Assembly (NCBI GenBank): GCA_022508365.1
Contig: JAFLVH010000005.1
Span: 1-48,574, forward strand
From: Clostridiales bacterium
Lineage (GTDB): Bacteria > Bacillota > Clostridia > Christensenellales > Pumilibacteraceae
DNA: 48,574 nt
Direction of reading: 5' to 3'
In this document: piece after piece, positions 1 to 7,417 of the stretch
How the letters are laid out: each line of letters opens with the position of its first letter
How positions within the stretch are numbered: the first letter of the stretch is position 1
The notes under the pieces: generated by a model
Seen by the model: the letters and a program-made list of their open reading frames with translations, nothing else
Database searches by the model: none
What the model was told of the DNA's origin: nothing
Program-made: the position numbers and the translations under genes

Positions 1-173
1 CCGGCTATCAACCCAATTACATATTCAATAGATGTACTTGTCCAATTATATCCCAGGCCACGAAGATTTTTCCTTCCATATCGTTTGGATAACTCATCCC
101 AGAATACACCAATGTCATTGTACTGTTGGTCTCCAGCAGTGGAAAAAATTTTGCTGATTCCCTTGAACTCCAT
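1..173 (-). CDS. GyrI-like / AraC effector-binding domain protein, C-terminus beyond window edge
   Basis: Partial gene; the first 57 codons are visible and the rest lies before base 1. The protein begins MEFKGISKIFSTAGDQQYND and continues with a stretch ending GYNWTSTSIEYVIGLIAG. That pattern (an opening 'G.s' strand, a helix around VFWDELSKRYG, then a YN...Y.vG strand) resembles the small-molecule-binding GyrI-like fold found alone or fused to AraC/MerR regulators. The ATG at 171-173 was chosen because AAGGAG lies 7 nt upstream and an in-frame TAG lies just before that. An overlapping 77-codon reading frame on the same strand is only a shadow of this one. What it binds cannot be told from the fragment. 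Confidence 0.6.
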   Translation of the reverse strand, partial: MEFKGISKIFSTAGDQQYNDIGVFWDELSKRYGRKNLRGLGYNWTSTSIEYVIGLIA

Positions 174-220
174 ACTTGCTCCTTGTATAAATTTCGATTT
201 CTAAAGTGACTAACAAAAAA

Positions 221-249
221 ATTATAGCACATAAATGTAAGTTTTTCCA
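221..249 (-). promoter_or_regulatory. Extended -10 promoter for the GyrI-like gene
   Basis: On the minus strand TGCTATAAT (TATAAT at 221-226, with an upstream TG dinucleotide) is preceded at 17 bp by a weak -35 (TGGAAA, 244-249). It leads into a leader that carries the AAGGAG ribosome site. Confidence 0.4.
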
Positions 250-302
250 CATATTTAGATGATTTCTGCGTGAAAGCGATTATCTTTCTCTATGCTCTTG
301 TC

Positions 303-419
303 TTACGGAACAATGCGGGACACGGCTTTTAATTCGACGATATTTTCTTTTGCTACTTTACCACCCATAAGCATTTGTTCATCTATGGATGCAGTGTTAA
401 ACAACAATTTATCGTTGAA
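303..419 (-). pseudogene. Possible coding remnant (about 38 codons, no start)
   Basis: Reading the minus strand from 419 to a TAA at 303-305 gives an open stretch containing KLLFNTASIDEQMLMGGKVA and then KENIVELKAVSRIVP. Its composition looks protein-like rather than random, yet it is closed by an in-frame TGA immediately upstream and has no initiation signal. It could be the tail of a decayed gene, or a small ORF starting at the internal ATG. I do not recognise the family. Apart from this, the gene-free stretch 174-522 holds only the promoter, a terminator and an AT-rich element. Confidence 0.25.
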
Positions 420-432
420 TCATGTTAAGTAA

Positions 433-467
433 AAAAATCCGCACAGTTTATAACTGTGTGGATTTTT
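433..467 (-). terminator. Rho-independent terminator of the aldo/keto reductase gene
   Basis: A 16-bp stem (433-448 with 452-467, one G-T pair, 3-nt loop) is flanked by A and T runs. Read on the minus strand it ends in TTTTTTT and follows the reductase stop by about 55 nt. Confidence 0.8.
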
Positions 468-495
468 ATAGAATAGTTATCTTAAATAACCAAAC

Positions 496-522
496 ATTCT
501 GCATTCTTAATTCTTAATTATT
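496..522 (-). repeat. AT-rich post-stop element, copy 1
   Basis: On the sense strand of the reductase the bases straight after its stop codon contain AATTAAGAATTAAGAATG followed by CAGAAT. The same words follow the stop codons of hprK (19160-19181) and the lipid kinase gene (19298-19320). Confidence 0.55.
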
Positions 523-1458
523 TTACGGTATTCTGTGGTTTGCCGATTCGTAAATTTTGTACCATTCGTAGTCGGTAAGCGGAATGTCGCAGCAGTCTTT
601 GTACAAGGACAGGTGCTTATTCAGCGTAGTGCCCACGATTGCCTGCATGCCGGCGGGGTGGTGAAGTATCCAATTGACCGCCACCGCTTCCGGCGTGGTG
701 TTATACTTTTGCGCGAGCCCGTCCAGCATGAAGTTGAGCGCAAAGTATTTCTTTTTGGCGTGGTCGGTAAAAAACGCGCCGTTATAGAAATATCCGTTTT
801 CGTCCGTAAAGCTGCACTGCACCGTGCCGTAGGTCTGAATCGTTATATCGTGTTGTCTGCAGTATTCCAGTATTCCGTAGGAGTTGTCGGTGGGAGTGCC
901 TGTGTTGACCACTATGCCGCTTTCGATAATCGGGCAGTACGCCGCGCTCATCTGAAGCTGATTGATTGCTATGCGCTGATTTAGTGCGCTTTGCAAATAG
1001 TCAATCTGCGCCGCGGAAAAGTTGCTCACGCCAAATACGCGCACCTTGCCGGACTTTTCCAAAACGTCAAAGGCTTTGGCGATGTCATCAGGGCGCATTA
1101 GGGTGTCAGGGCGGTGCAACAGCAATATATCCAAATAGTCGGTGTTGAGCCTTTTTAGCGATCCGTTGACGCTTTCTATTATGTGATCGCAGGATAAATC
1201 GTACCAGCCGCCGCGAATGCCGCACTTGGTCTGAAGCACCATTCTCTCGCGAATGCCGGGATTGGAAGATATGATTTTTCCGTAAATCTCCTCGCACGCG
1301 CCTCCGCCGTAAATATCCGCGTGGTCAAACGTGTTTATGCCACTGTCAAGCGCAAGACGGACAAGTCTTTCGGTGTTTTCGATAGGCTTGTCGGCAATTC
1401 GCATACAGCCTAAGACCAGCCGTCCGCTTTGTATTCCGCCGATATTTTTATAATCCAT
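523..1458 (-). CDS. Aldo/keto reductase (YdhF-like)
   Basis: A 311-residue NAD(P)H-dependent oxidoreductase with the TIM-barrel aldo/keto reductase signature. The catalytic tetrad is visible: Asp45 and Tyr50 in FDHADIYG, Lys78 in QTKCG, and His115 in LLLHRPD. The GVSNFS motif around residue 150 and the C-terminal cofactor segment (IVGTT) are present, so the protein looks complete. The layout is closest to the E. coli YdhF branch; the substrate cannot be inferred. It stands alone, opposite in direction to adhE. There is no Shine-Dalgarno before the ATG; instead a -10 box lies 6 nt upstream, so the mRNA is probably leaderless. A strong terminator follows. Confidence 0.88.
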   Translation of the reverse strand: MDYKNIGGIQSGRLVLGCMRIADKPIENTERLVRLALDSGINTFDHADIYGGGACEEIYGKIISSNPGIRERMVLQTKCGIRGGWYDLSCDHIIESVNGSLKRLNTDYLDILLLHRPDTLMRPDDIAKAFDVLEKSGKVRVFGVSNFSAAQIDYLQSALNQRIAINQLQMSAAYCPIIESGIVVNTGTPTDNSYGILEYCRQHDITIQTYGTVQCSFTDENGYFYNGAFFTDHAKKKYFALNFMLDGLAQKYNTTPEAVAVNWILHHPAGMQAIVGTTLNKHLSLYKDCCDIPLTDYEWYKIYESANHRIP

Positions 1459-1464
1459 GACGGT

Positions 1465-1493
1465 ATTGTATCATAACGTCCGGCAAAAATCAA
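1465..1493 (-). promoter_or_regulatory. Leaderless-type promoter of the aldo/keto reductase gene
   Basis: Minus strand: -35 TTGATT (1488-1493), 17-bp spacer, -10 TACAAT (1465-1470), then 6 nt to the ATG at 1458. Transcription would start at or next to the A of the start codon. Confidence 0.65.
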
Positions 1494-1535
1494 TAATATA
1501 CGGTGTATTACCCTGTAAAATATTTTTGGCCTGCC

Positions 1536-1564
1536 TTGACAAGTATGGGTAAATGTAATATACT
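1536..1564 (+). promoter_or_regulatory. Vegetative promoter of adhE
   Basis: TTGACA (1536-1541), 17-bp spacer, TATACT (1559-1564), followed by a roughly 40-nt leader ending in the GGAGG ribosome site of adhE. A full Rex operator palindrome is not visible. Confidence 0.75.
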
Positions 1565-1612
1565 TATAATACGGAATTTTGTGTTAAAACCAAAAGTAAT
1601 TTCGGAGGAATC

Positions 1613-4213
1613 ATGGACGAACTTGTTGTACAAGACGACGCGTCGCTCAAAGCGCTTATTCAGCGTGTAAGGAACGCGCAGGTCAAGTATTCAACGTACA
1701 CGCAAGAGCAGGTGGACAAGATTTTCTTGGCGGCTGCTACTGCCGCCGACAAAGCAAGGCTTTTTTTAGCCGAAATGGCGGTGGAAGAAACCGGCATGGG
1801 CATAGTGGAAGACAAGGTAATAAAAAACCACTATGCGGCGGAATACATTTACAACGTATACCGAGACATAAAAACCTGTGATTGTGTCAGCCGTGACGAT
1901 AGTTACGGCGTGGAGGTTTTGGCGGAGCCCGTCGGCGTCATTGCGGCGGTGGTGCCCACGACTAACCCCACGTCCACAGCAATATTCAAAGCGCTTCTCG
2001 CGTTAAAGACGAGAAACGGACTTATATTCTCGCCGCACCCGCGCGCAAAAAAATGCACGATAGAGGCGGCAAAAATCGTTTTGCAAGCCGCCGTCAAGGC
2101 AGGCGCGCCCGAGGGGATTATCGGGTGGATAGACGTGCCCAGCGTGGCGCTGTCCGGCGCGGTTATGAGCGCGTGCGACCTGACTCTTGCAACGGGCGGA
2201 CCGGGCATGGTGCGCGCGGCGTACAGTTCCGGCAAGCCTGCGGTGGGCGTAGGCCCCGGCAACACTCCTGCCGTAATAGACAGCTCGGCGGATATCGCGC
2301 TTGCGGCGTCGTCAATCCTTCACAGCAAGACGTTTGACAACGGCATGATCTGCGCGTCAGAGCAGGCTGTGATAGTATTAAAGGACGTGTACGACGCGTT
2401 TAAAAAGGAAATGCTTTACCGCGGCGCGTACTTTCTGAACAAAGAGGAACGCGCAAAGGTTCGCTCGACAATCCTTATCAACGGTTCGGTCAACGCAAAG
2501 ATCGTCGGTCAGTCCGCGCAAACGATTGCAAGGCTTTGCGGATTTGAAGTGCCGAAGGGCGCAAGGGTGCTTGTGGGCGAGGTCACTTCCGTCGAACTAT
2601 CCGAGCCGTTCGCGCACGAAAAGCTTTCACCGGTGCTTGCAATGTACAAGGCGGAGGACTTTGAGGACGCGGTAAAAAAGGCGGAAAGATTGATAGCGGA
2701 CGGCGGCTACGGCCACACGTCGTCGCTCTACGCCAACGAGGCCAAGGCAAAGGAAAGGATAGCGCATTTCAGCGACGTGATGAAGACCTGCCGAATCCTT
2801 TTGAACACTCCGTCCGCGCAGGGCGGCATAGGCGATATTTACAACTTTAAGCTGCTGCCGTCGCTCACGCTCGGCTGTGGGTCGTGGGGCGGCAATTCCG
2901 TATCGGAAAACGTGTCGGTCAAGCATTTATTAAACTACAAAACAGTGGCAAAAAGGAGAGAGAATATGCTGTGGTTCCGCGCGCCGGAAAAAGTGTACTT
3001 TAAAAAAGGCTGCATGCCCGTAGCTCTTGCCGAGCTGAAAGAAATGGGCTTTAAACGGGTGTTTATTGTCACCGACGAGTTTTTGTTTAAGAGCGGATTT
3101 TCCAAGCTTGTTTCCGATAGGCTAAATGAGCTTGGCATACAAAATACCACGTTTAGTGACGTTCAACCCGACCCTACGCTTGCTTCTGCAAAGAAAGGCG
3201 CGGAGGCTATGCGGTCGTTCGAGCCTGACGCAATAGTCGCACTGGGCGGCGGCTCGGCGCTGGACGCGGGCAAGATTATGTGGGTGCTGTACGAGCATCC
3301 CGAGGTCGATTTTGCCGACCTCGCTATGCGTTTTATGGATATACGTAAGCGCGTATACAAGTTTCCCAAAATGGGCGAAAAGGCGTACTTTGCCGCAATC
3401 ACCACCACGGCGGGCACAGGCTCCGAGGTCACGCCATTTGCCGTCATAACGGACGAGGAGAGCGGACTTAAATATCCTATTGCGGACTATGAGCTTTTGC
3501 CCAAGATGGCGATTTGCGATCCCGATCTTATGATGAGCATTCCGAAGGGGCTTACAGCCAATTCCGGCTATGACGCAATGGTACACGCGATAGAGGCTAT
3601 AGCGTCCGTCATGGCAAGCGAGTTTACGGACGGCATGGCAAAAGAGGCGATAAAGATAATATTCGAATACCTGCCTATAGCGTACAAAAACGGGTCAGAC
3701 GAAACGGCCCGGGCAAAAATGGCGTACGCCGCCACCATGGCAGGCATGGCGTTTGCAAATGCATTCCTAGGTGTATGCCACTCCATGGCGCACAAATTAG
3801 GCTCGTATCACCATCTGCCGCACGGCATGGCAAACGCATTGCTGTTGCCCGAGGTCATGCGGTTTAACGCTGCCGAAGCGCCTAACAAGATGGGCACATT
3901 CCCACAGTACGATCATCCGATGTGTTTGAGGCGCTATGCGGAGCTTGCGGAAATGCTTAATCTCAAGGGCAAGACCGACGATGAAAAACTGGAAAAGCTT
4001 ATTATTAAGCTCGAGGCGCTGAGAAAGGAAGTGGGCATTCCCGCGACGATAAAGGAGGCAGGCGTACAAGAGGACGCGTTTATGGCTACGCTTGACGAGA
4101 TGAGCCGTGACGCGTTTGACGATCAGTGCACCGGCGCCAATCCCAGATACCCCATGATAGAAGAAATCAAGCAAATGTATCTGAACGCCTACTACGGCAA
4201 GGAGGGCAAATAA
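1613..4213 (+). CDS. adhE: Bifunctional acetaldehyde-CoA / alcohol dehydrogenase AdhE
   Basis: At 866 residues this is the full family length. The N-terminal half is a CoA-acylating aldehyde dehydrogenase (nucleophile Cys247 in NGMICASEQ; PVGVIAAVVPTTNPTST near residue 105). The C-terminal half, from about residue 455, is an iron-dependent alcohol dehydrogenase, with GGGSALDAGK, TTAGTGSEVTPFAV and the iron-binding stretch AMVHAIEA...CHSMAHKLG...HHLPHG. It reduces acetyl-CoA to acetaldehyde and then ethanol, re-oxidising two NADH, and in the family forms cytoplasmic spirosome filaments. The start is set by TCGGAGGAATC before the ATG. It is followed by an overlapping phosphotransferase gene. 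With PFOR at 38.5-42 kb it gives an ethanol-forming fermentation route. Confidence 0.97.
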   Translation: MDELVVQDDASLKALIQRVRNAQVKYSTYTQEQVDKIFLAAATAADKARLFLAEMAVEETGMGIVEDKVIKNHYAAEYIYNVYRDIKTCDCVSRDDSYGVEVLAEPVGVIAAVVPTTNPTSTAIFKALLALKTRNGLIFSPHPRAKKCTIEAAKIVLQAAVKAGAPEGIIGWIDVPSVALSGAVMSACDLTLATGGPGMVRAAYSSGKPAVGVGPGNTPAVIDSSADIALAASSILHSKTFDNGMICASEQAVIVLKDVYDAFKKEMLYRGAYFLNKEERAKVRSTILINGSVNAKIVGQSAQTIARLCGFEVPKGARVLVGEVTSVELSEPFAHEKLSPVLAMYKAEDFEDAVKKAERLIADGGYGHTSSLYANEAKAKERIAHFSDVMKTCRILLNTPSAQGGIGDIYNFKLLPSLTLGCGSWGGNSVSENVSVKHLLNYKTVAKRRENMLWFRAPEKVYFKKGCMPVALAELKEMGFKRVFIVTDEFLFKSGFSKLVSDRLNELGIQNTTFSDVQPDPTLASAKKGAEAMRSFEPDAIVALGGGSALDAGKIMWVLYEHPEVDFADLAMRFMDIRKRVYKFPKMGEKAYFAAITTTAGTGSEVTPFAVITDEESGLKYPIADYELLPKMAICDPDLMMSIPKGLTANSGYDAMVHAIEAIASVMASEFTDGMAKEAIKIIFEYLPIAYKNGSDETARAKMAYAATMAGMAFANAFLGVCHSMAHKLGSYHHLPHGMANALLLPEVMRFNAAEAPNKMGTFPQYDHPMCLRRYAELAEMLNLKGKTDDEKLEKLIIKLEALRKEVGIPATIKEAGVQEDAFMATLDEMSRDAFDDQCTGANPRYPMIEEIKQMYLNAYYGKEGK

Positions 4214-4962
4214 TGAATTTGACCGAGATCGCAACCCGTCCCAATAAGACGGTTTATGTCGAGGGCGACCTTTGCTACAAGGTTTTTGCCGCCGATTACA
4301 GAAAATCGGATATATTTAACGAGGCGCTCAACCAGACCCGCGTAGAGGAGACCGAGCTTTTCGTGCCCAAGGTGCACGCGATAAAGCGGTTTGACGGCGG
4401 CAGACTGGGCATTGTCATGGACTATGTAGAGGGTAAATCGCTAGCTAAGCTCATAGAGGAAAACCCCGAAAAAAAGGAGGAGTACATCCTCCGGCTTATA
4501 GATATTCAGCTTTCCATGCACAGGCTGACTGCGCCTGAGCTCAACAAACAGCGCGTCAAGTTTGCGCGCAAGATTGAGCTGTCGGGACTTTCGGAGGCCA
4601 CGCAGTACGAACTGCAGATGCGGCTTGACGGCATGCCCAAGCACAAAAAGCTGTGCCACGGCGATTTTAACCCGTCCAACGTGATAATCACGGAAAATGG
4701 CGAGGCGTGCGTAATAGACTGGTCGCACGCGACTATCGGCAATGCGTCCGCCGACACCGCCAGAACGTACCTGCTGTTTAAACTGGCGGGCGAGGACGAA
4801 ATCGCGGAATTCTATCTGAATAACTTCTGCAAAAAGTCCGGCACCGCGCTTAAGTACGTGCAAAACTGGCTGCCCATAGTCGCCGCGTCGCAAATGGTAA
4901 AGGGCAAGCCCGAGGAGCGTGAGATGCTTGCCAAATGGACTGACGTCTGCCAATACAACTAA
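4213..4962 (+). CDS. APH/choline-kinase-fold phosphotransferase in the adhE operon
   Basis: 249 residues. The kinase-like fold of the APH family is clear: an N-terminal lobe with VYVEGDLCYKVF (ATP-binding Lys), the catalytic loop LCHGDFNPSN with Asp151, and the metal-binding Asp169 in VIDWSHA. The ATG at 4213-4215 shares its A with the adhE stop codon (TAATG) and sits 7 nt after AAGGAGG, so it is translationally coupled to adhE; an upstream in-frame ATG inside adhE is not the start. I know of no established substrate. Linkage to adhE suggests a metabolic or regulatory role rather than antibiotic resistance. That is inference. Confidence 0.85.
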   Translation: MNLTEIATRPNKTVYVEGDLCYKVFAADYRKSDIFNEALNQTRVEETELFVPKVHAIKRFDGGRLGIVMDYVEGKSLAKLIEENPEKKEEYILRLIDIQLSMHRLTAPELNKQRVKFARKIELSGLSEATQYELQMRLDGMPKHKKLCHGDFNPSNVIITENGEACVIDWSHATIGNASADTARTYLLFKLAGEDEIAEFYLNNFCKKSGTALKYVQNWLPIVAASQMVKGKPEEREMLAKWTDVCQYN

Positions 4963-5008
4963 GTATCCGAAAGAATAAACCGAATATTTTTGGTCAATAA
5001 TCGACGGC

Positions 5009-5401
5009 ATGAAAGTTTTTTATGCCGTCGTTATTTTATTTGCCGTAGGTTTAGTGGGCGTAGCGGTTTGGTTCAGTCCGCTCGTCTCTTTAGGCGCGCC
5101 TGAGCTTTATGACGACAACGTGCCTGTATCGACTGTCCGCGGCCTATGCTATCCATCTGACGCGCTTTGCCGCGTGGATTTTAAGGGCGACGATGGCGAT
5201 ATGCGGCAGGCGCTTGACGGGCTTTTCGCCGTTACGGTAAAAGAGGTGAACATTGACGGGCTGACTGTTGTGTATGCGTTCAGTCCGCGCGTGGCGGCGC
5301 AGGCGCAGCATCTCGACTCGGGCGAGTGGTACAACGTGATGGCGGCGTATTCGGACGGAAAAATAAGCATAGGAACTCCCATTCTTTCGGGTTGTTACTA
5401 A
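5009..5401 (+). CDS. Small secreted or membrane-anchored protein of unknown function
   Basis: 130 residues. A hydrophobic N-terminus (VFYAVVILFAVGLVGVAVWF) acts as signal or anchor; the rest is a small extracytoplasmic domain with three Cys and the C-terminus KISIGTPILSGCY. It lies directly upstream of spoIIQ. No Shine-Dalgarno precedes the ATG. Just upstream, GAATA (4973-4977), 14 bp, then GGTCAATAAT (4992-5001) is a loose match to a sigma-F promoter and would put transcription start next to the ATG. The C-terminal 'GTP.I...Y' ending reminded me of YwmB, a protein often near spoIID/spoIIQ, but this protein is much shorter, so I leave it unnamed. Confidence 0.6.
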   Translation: MKVFYAVVILFAVGLVGVAVWFSPLVSLGAPELYDDNVPVSTVRGLCYPSDALCRVDFKGDDGDMRQALDGLFAVTVKEVNIDGLTVVYAFSPRVAAQAQHLDSGEWYNVMAAYSDGKISIGTPILSGCY

Positions 5402-5414
5402 ATTAAATTTTTAT

Positions 5415-5443
5415 GTATAGCAAAAAAATTGTTGGCAATAATC
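5415..5443 (+). promoter_or_regulatory. Candidate sigma-F promoter of spoIIQ
   Basis: GTATA (5415-5419), 14-bp spacer, GGCAATAATC (5434-5443). Compared with the published forespore sigma-F consensus (GYATA, then GGNNANAWTR), only the last base of the -10 differs. spoIIQ is a sigma-F gene in Bacillus, which fits. Confidence 0.5.
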
Positions 5444-5464
5444 TTCTGTACGGAGGAACAGAAC

Positions 5465-6082
5465 ATGAAAACTTATCAGTCTGGAACAAAAGAAACAAAG
5501 AAGAACTTTTTTAAGCGGCACAAGTACGCCATTGCGCTGATTGTGTCGGTACTGGTTGTTGCAACGGTCATCGTTTTGTCGGTGGTGTTTACACTGCCGG
5601 AAAAGGTCCCCGTATCCAATGGCGACGTGGTCGTCGATCCGCCTAACTCTGACGTAGTCACAGGTCCCGTCATAACCAATCCCATGAAAAACGCCACCGT
5701 CGGTATGGAATATTACGACGACAAGCTGGTTAAGTGGGAAACCCTAGATCTGTGGCAGTGGCATCCCGCGGTGGACTTTGTCGGCAGCGGCGACGTGTAC
5801 GCCATTATGGACGGCAAAGTGCTGGACGTGGAAAAAACCACGATTGACGGCAACGTCGTTACGATAGAGCACGCGGACGGATATGTGTCCATTTATAAAT
5901 CGCTCGGCAGCGACATTGCCGTAAAAAAGGGCGACACCGTAAAGTCTGGTGACAAGATAGGCACATCTTCCACCAGCATGATGTCCGAGCTTAACACCGG
6001 CGATCATATGCACTTCGAGCTCAAGCAAAACGGCAAGTACGTCAACCCGTCCGCATTGCTGGATATAGACAGCGATAAATAA
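5465..6082 (+). CDS. spoIIQ: Stage II sporulation protein Q (M23/LytM domain)
   Basis: 205 residues: a short basic cytoplasmic N-terminus, one membrane segment (about 21-43), a Pro/Asp-rich linker and a C-terminal LytM domain. The zinc-site residues are present (His100 and Asp104 in HPAVD; His181 and His183 in DHMHFE), unlike B. subtilis SpoIIQ, whose site is degenerate, and like clostridial forms. SpoIIQ in the forespore membrane joins SpoIIIAH of the mother cell to form the engulfment channel; an intact site may also cut peptidoglycan. The start is fixed by CGGAGGAACAGAAC before the ATG; an in-frame start 36 nt earlier has no ribosome site. The gene ends before a terminator at 6143. Confidence 0.85.
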   Translation: MKTYQSGTKETKKNFFKRHKYAIALIVSVLVVATVIVLSVVFTLPEKVPVSNGDVVVDPPNSDVVTGPVITNPMKNATVGMEYYDDKLVKWETLDLWQWHPAVDFVGSGDVYAIMDGKVLDVEKTTIDGNVVTIEHADGYVSIYKSLGSDIAVKKGDTVKSGDKIGTSSTSMMSELNTGDHMHFELKQNGKYVNPSALLDIDSDK

Positions 6083-6142
6083 TTTCGGCTCATTAATTTA
6101 AATCAATACCGGTATAGATCTTAAAAAGTTTTTCCGTCAAAG

Positions 6143-6167
6143 ACCCTCGAAAAATCGGGGGTTTTTG
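6143..6167 (+). terminator. Rho-independent terminator after spoIIQ
   Basis: ACCCTCGA (6143-6150), AAAA loop, TCGGGGGT (6155-6162) with one T-G pair, then a T run. Confidence 0.75.
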
Positions 6168-6204
6168 TGTGAAAACACTTAATTAAGATATAGCGCCCAA
6201 ACAC

Positions 6205-6233
6205 TTGATATTCGCGGCAAAATGTGGTATAAT
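6205..6233 (+). promoter_or_regulatory. Vegetative promoter of the MDR dehydrogenase gene
   Basis: TTGATA (6205-6210), 17-bp spacer, TATAAT (6228-6233). The predicted leader is about 77 nt long and shows no Shine-Dalgarno near the ATG at 6317, only AGGGGA about 50 nt upstream of it. Confidence 0.75.
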
Positions 6234-6316
6234 TAATCATAGCCGCGGTAGCGATAATATTACAGGGGAATGTAAATTAATCGCAAATAAATAAGACGGC
6301 GGCTTCGGTTATTATT

Positions 6317-7333
6317 ATGAAAGCGTACAGAATTCATGGCCCGCATACAATCAAGCTGGACGAGATGAACGCCCAGCCCGTAGGGGAAAACTGCATAAAG
6401 CTTAAAAACCTTATGTGCGGTTTTACGTCTGCGGACATTGCCGTGTATGACGGTAGACTTCCCACAAAGTATCCCATTGTGCCGCTTGGACAGTGCGTGG
6501 GGTTTGTGTCGGAAGTGGGTGCGGGTGTCTCCAGGATTTCGCGCGGACAGCGCGTGGTGACATATCCGCAGGCAAGCTGCCACAGCTGCAAGGCGTGCAA
6601 GGACGCGCACTACACTGAATGCGAAAAACCTCTTCTGTTCGGCGTGGAAGAGGACGGATTTTTAAGCGACTTTTCCGTAGTATCGGCGAGCGACGTGTAC
6701 ACTATTCCGGATAGAATCACGGACTCCGAGGCGGTGTTTATAGAGCATATAGCAACCGCGCTCAACGCGCTAAACAAGCTTAACGTGGAAAAGGGCGACC
6801 AGGTTGTCATAATGGGCGCGACGGTGGACGGCATAATCCTCGCTCAGCTAGTCATGTATTATCAAGCGGTGCCCATTATGGTGGACATGCAGGAGGACAT
6901 GCTAAAGCTTGCTCAGCAGGCAGGCGTATACTTTACCGTAAATGCGGTTGACGACAACGTGTGCAAAAAGATTCTTGCGCTCACCGGCGGACACATGGCG
7001 GACGCGTGCATCTATCTTACAGATTCTCACATGTCGCTGCAGAGTGCGTGGGACTACACCGCGGTGCGCGGCAGAGTGGGCATAATAGGCAAAAACTCCA
7101 TGACCGATCTCAACTGCAACCTAAACGGCATGCTTGAGAAAAACATCAATCTGTATACAATTGTGGACTGCGGAAAGAACTATTCTTCGGCAATTAACAT
7201 GCTTGCCAACCGCACGGTTACGGTGGATTCGCTTTGCGGCAGCGTTGTGGAGTTTAAGGACATTCCGTCCGCTTACGAATCGCTCATGAGCGACAGCCAC
7301 GACAGCAGGTTTAAAACGCTTATAAAAATTTAA
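6317..7333 (+). CDS. MDR-superfamily zinc-binding dehydrogenase lacking catalytic zinc ligands
   Basis: 338 residues with the medium-chain dehydrogenase layout: GroES-like domain, then a Rossmann domain (VIMGATVDGIILAQ, about 165-180). The structural zinc set is complete (Cys88, 91, 94, 102). The catalytic zinc site is not: by alignment with the canonical GICG[ST]D motif the Cys is Thr37 (MCGFTSAD), and the GHE motif reads G58-Q59-C60. The nucleotide loop also deviates (GATVDG for GxGxxG). It may use another chemistry, act without metal, or have a non-enzymatic role. A strong promoter drives it as a single gene; the 5' leader is long and lacks a visible ribosome site. Confidence 0.75.
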   Translation: MKAYRIHGPHTIKLDEMNAQPVGENCIKLKNLMCGFTSADIAVYDGRLPTKYPIVPLGQCVGFVSEVGAGVSRISRGQRVVTYPQASCHSCKACKDAHYTECEKPLLFGVEEDGFLSDFSVVSASDVYTIPDRITDSEAVFIEHIATALNALNKLNVEKGDQVVIMGATVDGIILAQLVMYYQAVPIMVDMQEDMLKLAQQAGVYFTVNAVDDNVCKKILALTGGHMADACIYLTDSHMSLQSAWDYTAVRGRVGIIGKNSMTDLNCNLNGMLEKNINLYTIVDCGKNYSSAINMLANRTVTVDSLCGSVVEFKDIPSAYESLMSDSHDSRFKTLIKI

Positions 7334-7351
7334 ATTGATAAGATTAAACGC

Positions 7352-7380
7352 TTGACAGTGCACGGCTAAAAGTGTATACT
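7352..7380 (+). promoter_or_regulatory. Vegetative promoter of rpmE
   Basis: Near-consensus TTGACA (7352-7357), 17-bp spacer, TATACT (7375-7380). Confidence 0.85.
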
Positions 7381-7394
7381 TATTAAGCTAATAA

Positions 7395-7417
7395 CCATGT
7401 AGGGGAGTCCTGCATGG
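7395..7417 (+). promoter_or_regulatory. Hairpin in the rpmE 5' leader, candidate L31 autoregulatory site
   Basis: In the roughly 50-nt leader a 9-bp stem (7395-7403 with 7409-7417, one T-G pair) closes a GGAGT loop that looks like a second ribosome-site sequence. Ribosomal-protein leaders upstream of rpmE have been described in Firmicutes. Whether this one fits a known L31 model needs a covariance search. Confidence 0.4.

Noticed and set aside
17-250. 77-codon ORF on the minus strand
   Set aside because: Shadow of the GyrI-like gene, which has the ribosome site and family-like sequence in another frame; this ORF's start also lies upstream of the likely promoter.
1542-1612. Rex operator upstream of adhE
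   Set aside because: Only a half-site-like TTGTGTTAA is visible; the inverted second half is missing.
4126-4212. Upstream extension of the phosphotransferase into adhE
   Set aside because: The TAATG overlap with AAGGAGG upstream marks 4213 as the start; the extra residues have no family match.
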